This document shows, piece by piece, positions 51,584-58,465 of a stretch of 64,000 nt of DNA (the stretch's first letter is position 1; every line of letters begins with the position of its first letter). The translations under genes and the position numbers were made by a program. The stretch covers positions 371,299-435,298 of the forward strand of contig DATLXN010000012.1 in assembly GCA_035575715.1 (NCBI GenBank). The letters are read 5' to 3'. Origin of the DNA: JACCSI01 sp035575715 (GTDB taxonomy: Bacteria > Acidobacteriota > Vicinamibacteria > Vicinamibacterales > UBA2999). The notes under the pieces are model-generated. The model worked only from the letters and a program-made list of their open reading frames with translations. It searched no databases and was not told where the DNA came from.

Positions 51584-52388
51584 GGTAGGCGTGCTGATGA
51601 TCGATCACCTCGGCGAGTGCGTGGCACACGGCATCGCCGACTTCGCTGGTGGTTGACGCGCGTTGTCCAGGCATCGCGAGATCGGCAGGGCGTACCCCGC
51701 TGTCGAGGACATGGTGCATTGCACGTTCGACCAGCGCGGCTTCACGGGGGAGCCGCGCGGTGTGGCAGTTCACGGCAACGTCATTCACCGTGCTGCGCCA
51801 CAGGCGTGAGGTTTCGAGCACGTTGGCCTTGTCGATCGACGTAACCAACCGTCGTCGCTGTCGCGCCTGTTCGAAGGCGACCCGTGCAACCCGGGCAAGC
51901 TCGTCACGCGTGTAGCGCAGCGTGTTGTAGGCTTCGTCGGCATTGCCGCCGCGCGGAGAGCCGTAATACAGTCCACCGAGAAGTTCTCGCACCAGCAGCA
52001 GGTCGGCGCCGGCGACGCGCTCACGGCGATAGGGGGTCGCGTCGATCAGTGCGGGGTCGGTGCGCGCAGGGCGTAGATTGGCGAATCCGCCGAGCGTCCC
52101 GCGCAGTGACAACAGCGCCGCCTCGGGTCGGTGTTCGGGGCTGAGATGGTCGAACGACGGATCGCCGACCGCCCCCAGCAACACGGCATCGCTGGCCGCA
52201 CACCCCGCGGCCGTTGAGGCGGGCAGCGCGACCCCGTGACGGCGCAAGGCGGCGCCGCCAATGGGGTAGTGGGTGGTCTCGACGTGGTGGCCGCACGCGT
52301 CGGTGATCAGGTGCAATACGCGTGTCGCCTGCGCGATGACTTCCGGCCCGATCCCGTCACCCGGCAACACCGCTACGGTTAAACGCAT
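51573..52388 (-). CDS. leuB: 3-isopropylmalate dehydrogenase, internally deleted
   Basis: A 271-residue LeuB; the family is normally about 350-365. The N-terminal half is intact (VAVLPGDGIGPEV, LLGAVGDPSFD, RELLGGLYYGSPRG, VTSIDKANVLETSRLWR, with catalytic Lys187). Then VNDVAVNCHTARLPREAALVERAM joins directly to the C-terminal helices. The segment between them is missing, in frame: the strand with YVD-type Asp, GNLFGDILSD with the two metal-binding Asp, and the NAD-binding GSAPDIAGKG loop. Without these an active dehydrogenase is very unlikely. The frame stays open and the gene overlaps leuA by 10 bp and leuC by 11 bp. A second leuB elsewhere may supply the activity. Confidence 0.85.
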   Translation of the reverse strand: MRLTVAVLPGDGIGPEVIAQATRVLHLITDACGHHVETTHYPIGGAALRRHGVALPASTAAGCAASDAVLLGAVGDPSFDHLSPEHRPEAALLSLRGTLGGFANLRPARTDPALIDATPYRRERVAGADLLLVRELLGGLYYGSPRGGNADEAYNTLRYTRDELARVARVAFEQARQRRRLVTSIDKANVLETSRLWRSTVNDVAVNCHTARLPREAALVERAMHHVLDSGVRPADLAMPGQRASTTSEVGDAVCHALAEVIDHQHAYHAV

Positions 52389-53557
52389 GGTCGCAGCTCC
52401 GGTGCGGGCGATTGGTCGGCGGCGACGGCATCGACAATGTGAAAGTCTTCGATCGCCTTGACCCGGTCAGCCGTCGCCACCAGTCGCGCGTACACTCGCG
52501 CCAGCGCGTCGGGACGCAGATAGAAGCCCAACGCGCGGCACCGCGCATCGACGCCCCGGGTCCCTGAGTGTTTGCCGACGACCAGGCGGGTCCCTGGCGC
52601 ACCCACGGATTCGGGGCGAAGAATCTCGTAGGTCAGTGGATTTTTCAGAACCCCGTCCTGATGGATGCCGGCCTCGTGCGCAAACGCGTTGGCGCCGACG
52701 ATGGCTTTATTCGGGGCAACCGGTACGCCAACGGTCTGGCTGAGCAAGCGGCTCGTGACGCACAACTCCGCGGTCCGGATCGACGTATGAAAAGGGAGCC
52801 GGTCGCGCCGTACCTGGAGCGCCATCACCACCTCTTCCAGCGACGCGTTGCCGGCACGCTCCCCGATCCCGTTGATCGTGCATTCCACCTGGCGCGCGCC
52901 GGCTTGCACTGCCGCCAACGAATTGGCCACTGCCATGCCCAGGTCGTCATGGCAGTGCGCCGACAGCGTGACGTCGAGGCCGACCCGCCGGCGCACCCGC
53001 GCGAACATGTCGGTGATGTCTTCCGGCAAGGCATAGCCGACGGTATCGGGCAGGTTCAGGGTGTGGGCACCCGCGCTGACCACGGCCTCCGAAATCTCAC
53101 AGAGAAAGTCGATGTCGCTACGCGTCGCGTCTTCAGCGGAAAATTCGACGTCGTCCACATATTGGCGTGCGAGGCGCACCGCATCGGTCGCCTGACGCAG
53201 ACATTGATCGCGGTCGATGCGCAGCTTGTCGCGCAAATGCAGGTCCGAGGTCGCCAGGAACACGTGAATGCGCGGACGACGAGCCGCGTCGAGGGCCGCC
53301 GCGGCACGTTCGACGTCCGATCGACAGGCCCGGGCCAGGGCGGCGATGATTGGTCGGCGCAGCGCGCCGGCGATCGTTCGAACCGCCTCAAAATCCCCAT
53401 CAGACGCGATCGGGAAGCCGGCCTCGATGATGTCCACGCCAAGCCTGTCCAGCTGTCGCGCGACGAGAAGTTTTTCCGCCGCGGTCATGCTGAAACCGGG
53501 CGCCTGCTCCCCGTCCCTCAGTGACGTGTCAAAGATGCGGACTCGAACCTCCCCCAT
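52379..53557 (-). CDS. leuA: 2-isopropylmalate synthase, short form
   Basis: 392 residues from the ATG at 53557 (MGEVRVRIFDTSLRDGEQAPG). The first step of leucine biosynthesis, condensing acetyl-CoA and 2-oxoisovalerate. Metal and substrate motifs: DTSLRDGEQAPG, HCHDDLGMAVANSLAAVQAG, CTINGIGERAGNASLEEVVMAL and AFAHEAGIHQDGVL. The C-terminal leucine-binding domain of the long form (about 510 residues) is absent, as in many short LeuA enzymes. Homocitrate or citramalate synthase is possible, but the leuBCD neighbours decide for LeuA. It is divergent from the LysR gene. Confidence 0.94.
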   Translation of the reverse strand: MGEVRVRIFDTSLRDGEQAPGFSMTAAEKLLVARQLDRLGVDIIEAGFPIASDGDFEAVRTIAGALRRPIIAALARACRSDVERAAAALDAARRPRIHVFLATSDLHLRDKLRIDRDQCLRQATDAVRLARQYVDDVEFSAEDATRSDIDFLCEISEAVVSAGAHTLNLPDTVGYALPEDITDMFARVRRRVGLDVTLSAHCHDDLGMAVANSLAAVQAGARQVECTINGIGERAGNASLEEVVMALQVRRDRLPFHTSIRTAELCVTSRLLSQTVGVPVAPNKAIVGANAFAHEAGIHQDGVLKNPLTYEILRPESVGAPGTRLVVGKHSGTRGVDARCRALGFYLRPDALARVYARLVATADRVKAIEDFHIVDAVAADQSPAPELRPCV

Positions 53558-53631
53558 GCCGGCGAGTGTGCGCTGTTGCCAGACATAAATCAAATTGATA
53601 TTTCTTCTATTTAAATTCATTATTATTATCA
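53558..53631. promoter_or_regulatory. AT-rich divergent promoter region of leuA and LysR gene
   Basis: This 74-bp spacer is much more AT-rich than the rest of the window. It holds the perfect 5-1-5 palindrome ATCAAATTGAT (53589-53599) in an AT-rich tract (TTTAAATTCATTATTATTAT). LysR-type regulators typically bind such a site between divergent genes and control the operon with a small coinducer. Confidence 0.55.
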
Positions 53632-54546
53632 ATGGATCTGTTTGCACTGGAAGCATTTGTCGCGGTCGTCCGGGAAGGCAGTTTCTCGAAGGCCGCGGCA
53701 ACGATGTTCCGGACCCAGCCGGCAATCAGCCAGATCATCAAGCGGCTCGAAGTGGAGATCGGCCAGCCACTGTTCGACCGATCGAGCCGGCGCGGCGTAC
53801 TCACCGACGCGGGGCACGTGCTCCTGACCCACGCCGAGCGGCTGTTGAATTTCAAAGGCCAGGCGTTGGCCGCTCTCGAGGACGTGCGCCACGTGCGCGG
53901 CGGTCAGTTAGTGATTGCCACCAACGAATTAACTTGTCTGTACCTGTTGCCCTTACTGCACGAGTACCGGCGCCAGTTCCCGGAGGTCCGGTTATCGGTG
54001 CGTCGCGGGCTGGCCAGTCGGATCCCGGCCGACGTGCGTGACTATGCGGCGGACCTCGGGGTCGTCACCTATCAACCGCCAGAGGCCGACCTCCAATCGG
54101 TGGTGGTGTATCGGGATCAACTGGCGTTCGTGGTGCCTCGCGGTCATCGATTCACGCGACGCCGCGAAGTTCGCATCAAGGATCTGGCGGGCGAGTCGTT
54201 TGTGGCGCACCACGTCTCATCCCCGTACCGTGCCAAGGTGGTCGAGACCTTTCGTAAACGACGAATCACCTTACAGATGCCGGTCGAGATGCCGACCATT
54301 GACGCGATCAAGAAATTTGTGGCGGCCGGCCACGGGGTGGCCTTGCTGCCCGCGATTGCTGTGGAAAGCGAGCTCGAGCGCGGCGAACTGGTCCGCGTGC
54401 GTGTGCCTGAGCTCGCCTTCGAACGGCCGGTGCGGCTGGTCTATCGCAACAACGCGCCGGTGTCCCACGCCGCCACGGCGTTTCTCGCGATCGCCGAAGC
54501 TCATGCCGCCCACGCGCGTGGACGTTACGCGTTCACGCGCGAATAA
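53632..54546 (+). CDS. LysR family transcriptional regulator of the leu operon
   Basis: 304 residues. The N-terminal winged HTH (FVAVVREGSFSKAAATMFRTQPAISQIIKRLEVEIG) and the two-lobe effector-binding domain (residues 90-300) match the LysR family. Its position, divergent from leuA with 74 bp between starts, makes it a likely regulator of leuABCD; the coinducer is unknown. No obvious identity to LeuO or IlvY could be read. Confidence 0.9.
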   Translation: MDLFALEAFVAVVREGSFSKAAATMFRTQPAISQIIKRLEVEIGQPLFDRSSRRGVLTDAGHVLLTHAERLLNFKGQALAALEDVRHVRGGQLVIATNELTCLYLLPLLHEYRRQFPEVRLSVRRGLASRIPADVRDYAADLGVVTYQPPEADLQSVVVYRDQLAFVVPRGHRFTRRREVRIKDLAGESFVAHHVSSPYRAKVVETFRKRRITLQMPVEMPTIDAIKKFVAAGHGVALLPAIAVESELERGELVRVRVPELAFERPVRLVYRNNAPVSHAATAFLAIAEAHAAHARGRYAFTRE

Positions 54547-54601
54547 AGGCTGGACCGCTGCTTGCACTCGTCTGGCTTACTCGTGAGGGGGAGCCGGTCT
54601 T

Positions 54602-55594
54602 ATGCGTTTCAAGCCAGTCAATCAGCAAGTCATTGTTATTACGGGAGCCACCAGTGGCATCGGGTTAGCCACCGCACGGATGGCGGTTGCGGAAGGTGCG
54701 GCCGTGGTCCTGGCGGCCCGTGAAGGCGAAGGACTGACGCGGACCCATGCCGAGCTGACGCGCAAAGGCGGCCGTGTCGGCGCTGTTGAGGCAGACGTCT
54801 CCGACCCGGACCAGGTCGCTCGGGTCGTTGAATTCGCGCTGGAAACATTCGGCACCTTTGACACTTGGGTCAACAATGCCGGCGTGTCGATTTACGGCCC
54901 GGTCATCGACGTCCCGTTCAAAGATCAGCGCCAGCTCTTCGACATCAATTACTGGGGCGTGGTCTACGGCAGCACCGCCGCCGTGCGTCATCTTGCCGAG
55001 CGAGGCGGTGTGATCATCAACATTGGCAGTGTCGTCTCGGATCGCGCGTTTCCGCTCCAAACCACCTACTCAGCATCGAAGCACGCGGTCAAAGGCTTCA
55101 CCGACGGTCTGCGGATGGAGATCGAACGCGAAGGGTGGCCGGTCGCGGTGTCCTTGATCAAACCAGCGGCCATTGACACGCCCTTCTTCGATCACGCGCG
55201 CAGCTACATGGACCACCGCCCGATCGCCCCGCCGCCGGTCTATCCACCCGAAGAAGTGGCGCGGGCCATTCTGCACTGTGCGGAACGTCCCCTTCGCGAC
55301 GTGACCGTTGGTGGCGCCGGCAAGCTCATGACCCTGACGGCGGCCTTCGCGCCCCGACTGACCGATTATCTGATGGAAAAAACCATGTTCGAGGGACAGC
55401 AGGGTGAGGAAGAGGGGCCGCGCGAAGGGAACCTCTTTGATGCCACCGGGCCGCACATGCAACGCGGCACACAGCACGGGGTGCGCCGATCGAGCGCCTA
55501 CACCCGCGCGACGATGTCCGGGGCGTCGCGCGTCATGCCATTGGTGGTCATGGGGATCACCGCCGCGTTGGTCGCTAAATGGGTGCGCGCGTGA
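54602..55594 (+). CDS. Short-chain dehydrogenase/reductase with C-terminal membrane helix
   Basis: 330 residues. The Rossmann motif TGATSGIGLATARMA, NNAGVSIYGP and the catalytic YSASK (with the upstream Ser in INIGSVVSD) place it in the classical SDR group. After residue 245 comes a low-complexity stretch, then a C-terminal hydrophobic segment (VMPLVVMGITAALVAKW) that may anchor it. The substrate cannot be told. It overlaps the next SDR gene by 16 bp. Confidence 0.88.
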   Translation: MRFKPVNQQVIVITGATSGIGLATARMAVAEGAAVVLAAREGEGLTRTHAELTRKGGRVGAVEADVSDPDQVARVVEFALETFGTFDTWVNNAGVSIYGPVIDVPFKDQRQLFDINYWGVVYGSTAAVRHLAERGGVIINIGSVVSDRAFPLQTTYSASKHAVKGFTDGLRMEIEREGWPVAVSLIKPAAIDTPFFDHARSYMDHRPIAPPPVYPPEEVARAILHCAERPLRDVTVGGAGKLMTLTAAFAPRLTDYLMEKTMFEGQQGEEEGPREGNLFDATGPHMQRGTQHGVRRSSAYTRATMSGASRVMPLVVMGITAALVAKWVRA

Positions 55595-56604
55595 GGGCCC
55601 TCGGCCTCGGGGCGCTGGCGATTGGCGCGGTCATGGCCAGCCGCTTTGTTCATCGTGCCTCGCGATATTCATTCCGCGGCCGTTCTGTCCTGATCACCGG
55701 CGCGTCGCGCGGCCTCGGCCTCGAGCTCGCGCGGCAACTCGCCGCTGAGGGTGCCCGTCTGTGGTTGGTCGCGCGATCCGCCGCGCCACTCGCGGCCGCC
55801 GCCGAAGAATTGCGCGCGATGGGTGCGGTGGTTGACACGATTGCCGCCGATATCCGTCACCCGGAAGATGTCGAGCGGATCATCGACGCCTGTCTGCCTG
55901 GCGACGGCGTGGATGTCCTGATCAACAACGCCGGGATGATCGAAGTCAGTCCCTTCGAGCATGCGACGACCAAGGACTTCGAGGATTCGTTGGCGACGCA
56001 TTTCTGGGGGCCGCTCCGCTTGATTCGCGGCTGCCTGCCCCACATGCGGCGCCAGGGCGCCGGCCGGATCGTGAACATCTCGTCGATCGGTGGCAGGATC
56101 GCCGTGCCGCACCTGGCCGCTTACGCCGCCGGCAAGTTCGCGTTGACCGGCCTCTCAGAAACCCTCCACGCGGAATTAGCTAAGTCCGGCATCGCGGTGA
56201 CGACGGTGACACCTGGACTGATGCGCACCGGCTCATACGTCAACGTCCGCTTGCGTGGGGAGCATCAGGACGAACTGCGCTGGTTCACTGCCTTAAGCGC
56301 AACACCGTTGACGTCGATGCAAACGCGCCGGGCGGCCGCTCAAATCGTGCAAGCGTGCCGCGACGGGCGGGCGGCAATCACTCCCGGATGGCAGGCCCGC
56401 GCCGCCCATCTGGCCGCGGCCGTCGCCCCCAATTCCTTCGCTCGACTGAATGCGGCGGCCGACCGCATGCTGTTGCCGCGTCCGGGCACCGGTCCTGGTG
56501 CCGATCGCGCGCGTCTCGCTGCGGAGGTCGATCCCGGCGCGGTCAAGACCGTGCTGTCCGAGGAGACGCGTCGCCGACATCATCAGCCGCAGCCCGCCTG
56601 GTGA
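55579..56604 (+). CDS. Short-chain dehydrogenase/reductase with N-terminal membrane helix
   Basis: 341 residues. An N-terminal hydrophobic segment (LGLGALAIGAVMASRFV) precedes the SDR core (ITGASRGLGLELARQLA, NNAGMIEVSP, catalytic Ser in VNISSIGGRIA, and YAAGK). The membrane helix is at the N-terminus here and at the C-terminus in the previous gene, so the pair may act together on a membrane-associated substrate. Its 3' end overlaps the convergent membrane-protein gene by 22 bp. Confidence 0.88.
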   Translation: MGARVRALGLGALAIGAVMASRFVHRASRYSFRGRSVLITGASRGLGLELARQLAAEGARLWLVARSAAPLAAAAEELRAMGAVVDTIAADIRHPEDVERIIDACLPGDGVDVLINNAGMIEVSPFEHATTKDFEDSLATHFWGPLRLIRGCLPHMRRQGAGRIVNISSIGGRIAVPHLAAYAAGKFALTGLSETLHAELAKSGIAVTTVTPGLMRTGSYVNVRLRGEHQDELRWFTALSATPLTSMQTRRAAAQIVQACRDGRAAITPGWQARAAHLAAAVAPNSFARLNAAADRMLLPRPGTGPGADRARLAAEVDPGAVKTVLSEETRRRHHQPQPAW

Positions 56605-58229
56605 CTGCGTCGCTTGATCACCGCGACGCGGCCAAACTGGCGAACAATGTCGACCTCGCGCAAAATCTCCGCCGGTAAGACGTCAAGATTGGTGATCGCG
56701 TACGGCGGGCCCTCCCGTACCAGCCAGCGCCCGAACGCCGCCTGACTTCGATACGTCTCCTCATCAATGCTCCGCGCAGCCGCACGGGCGTTCCCCATCA
56801 CCGCAATGTGCAGCCAGTACGCGGTGTAGCCGTTGTCGACGAGGTAGTCGACGCACTCTGGAGCCGTGGTGGCGCGCAGCCAGCGCCCGGCCGCCCACAG
56901 ATCCTCTGACACGATAGGTGGCGGCTGTGGTGTACGGATCACGTCACGCACGACGACGACCGTGAGAACGGCGGTTGCCACCCACGCGAGTCGCTGCATG
57001 CGACGGACATCGTCGCCATCACGCCGCAGGATCACGCGCGCGATGCCTTCCCATGCCGTGGCGATCGCGACAATGGCGGCCACCGCACCGGGATAGATCG
57101 CGAGATAGGTCATTTTGATTGCCATATACGGCGTGGCCGCACCGCGCAGTGTGGCGACCACCCACAGCGCGATCGCCTGGAGGGCCAAGGCGGCCGCAAA
57201 GATCGCCAGCGAGCGATAGCGCCAGTCGCTGACCGCGAACAGCACCCCCAGCACCGCAAGGACCGGCACGGCCAGGCCGAGCACCTCCGGCGTCGGCTGC
57301 AGCACGGCGCCGCTGGTGCCGACAATGCCCATGGCGCCGATGCGGCCAGCCATGTGGATCAACGCGATCATGAAAACGGGAGCGAGCGCGATGGATAGGT
57401 GTTCGATCTGACGCCGCTGACTGATATCACGCCGAATCAAGGCCAACGCACACAGTGTCAGCACCAGCGGACCCAGCCACACCGGCCAGGTCAGAAATAC
57501 GCCGATGGTCGCTGAGGCGAACAACGCCATGGCGCCGCGGGTCGGCTGCCGGTCCCACCAGACAATGGCCCACCACGCCGCCACCGCAAAAAATTCGGCA
57601 ACGACCTGCGCCAGAAACGAGTCGTGGGTGAACGACGTCAGGCTGTAGGCGGAGGTCGCCACAATCATCAGCACGCCGCCGACGGCGAGTGGCGCCTGTT
57701 GCGGCACACCGCGAAGCAGCCGCATCAGGATCAGGAAGACGAACCCCACTTTGAGCGCCACCGACAGCGCCACTACCGGGTAGAGCGCATGGAAGCCGTC
57801 GCGGCCGATGACGCGACCGACGACCACCGCCATGACATGGAGACCAGGCGTGTAGTCGGCCATCTCGCCAAGCTGTCCGCCGGCCTCCGGGCCTTCGACG
57901 AGATGTCCCTCGCGCTCGAGATAATCGACGAGCGCCAGATGATGGGTCAGGTCGGGTCCTCCACCAAGCGGCAACAGGGATGGCCACGACAGTGACAGCA
58001 GGGCGACGAAGATCGCGGTGACGATCAACGTCCACAACCCGAGATCGAGGCGCGTCCAGCGCGCGTCTCTGCCAAACGCAATGGCGACAGCTGTAGTGAC
58101 CAGACCCGAACCCACGACGCTTGCGGCAGGCGCCAATCCGAATCCGCACAGATCGGCAAGGTACGGGAGGGTGACCAGCGACGCCAAGGCGCTCAGAGCC
58201 ACGGCGGCGCATACTTCCGCCCCGGTCAT
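56583..58229 (-). CDS. Polytopic membrane protein (DUF6541-like, GT-C-type)
   Basis: 548 residues with about 11-12 hydrophobic segments and a soluble C-terminal part. The loop GGGPDLTHHLALVDYLEREG after the second or third helix resembles the acidic first loop of GT-C glycosyltransferases and DUF6541 proteins. The C-terminal part (MGNARAAARSIDEETYRSQAAFGRWLVREG) is hydrophilic. It may transfer sugars from a lipid carrier, but that is not shown. A 52-residue gene overlaps its start by 4 bp. Confidence 0.75.
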   Translation of the reverse strand: MTGAEVCAAVALSALASLVTLPYLADLCGFGLAPAASVVGSGLVTTAVAIAFGRDARWTRLDLGLWTLIVTAIFVALLSLSWPSLLPLGGGPDLTHHLALVDYLEREGHLVEGPEAGGQLGEMADYTPGLHVMAVVVGRVIGRDGFHALYPVVALSVALKVGFVFLILMRLLRGVPQQAPLAVGGVLMIVATSAYSLTSFTHDSFLAQVVAEFFAVAAWWAIVWWDRQPTRGAMALFASATIGVFLTWPVWLGPLVLTLCALALIRRDISQRRQIEHLSIALAPVFMIALIHMAGRIGAMGIVGTSGAVLQPTPEVLGLAVPVLAVLGVLFAVSDWRYRSLAIFAAALALQAIALWVVATLRGAATPYMAIKMTYLAIYPGAVAAIVAIATAWEGIARVILRRDGDDVRRMQRLAWVATAVLTVVVVRDVIRTPQPPPIVSEDLWAAGRWLRATTAPECVDYLVDNGYTAYWLHIAVMGNARAAARSIDEETYRSQAAFGRWLVREGPPYAITNLDVLPAEILREVDIVRQFGRVAVIKRRSHQAGCG

Positions 58230-58384
58230 CGACGCCTCCGTTTCGGCCGGCGTTTGACACCCTTCGCGCTGAGCGCGGGCTCGAGCAGGGTATCAAGGTC
58301 CTGGCGCACCCACGCCAGATGACGGGCGAGCACCTCCGGCGAGGAGCCCATATGCGCCATGCGGTCGCCGTAGGCGTAGCTCAT
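58226..58384 (-). CDS. Small basic protein, translationally coupled to the membrane-protein gene
   Basis: 52 residues from the ATG at 58384 (MSYAYGDRMAHMGSSPEV), ending KRRPKRRRR. The stop overlaps the ATG of the next gene (ATGA). The acidic-hydrophobic centre (LARHLAWVRQDLDTLLEPAL) may form a helix. No family is recognised. The longer open frame upstream runs across the divergent promoter and is rejected. Confidence 0.55.
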   Translation of the reverse strand: MSYAYGDRMAHMGSSPEVLARHLAWVRQDLDTLLEPALSAKGVKRRPKRRRR

Positions 58385-58465
58385 AGACCTGACAATTCTA
58401 GATTTACGCGCAGTCTCAAGGGTAATGTCACAGATCGCCGGAGCCCGTCGGCCTTCCCGTGTAAA

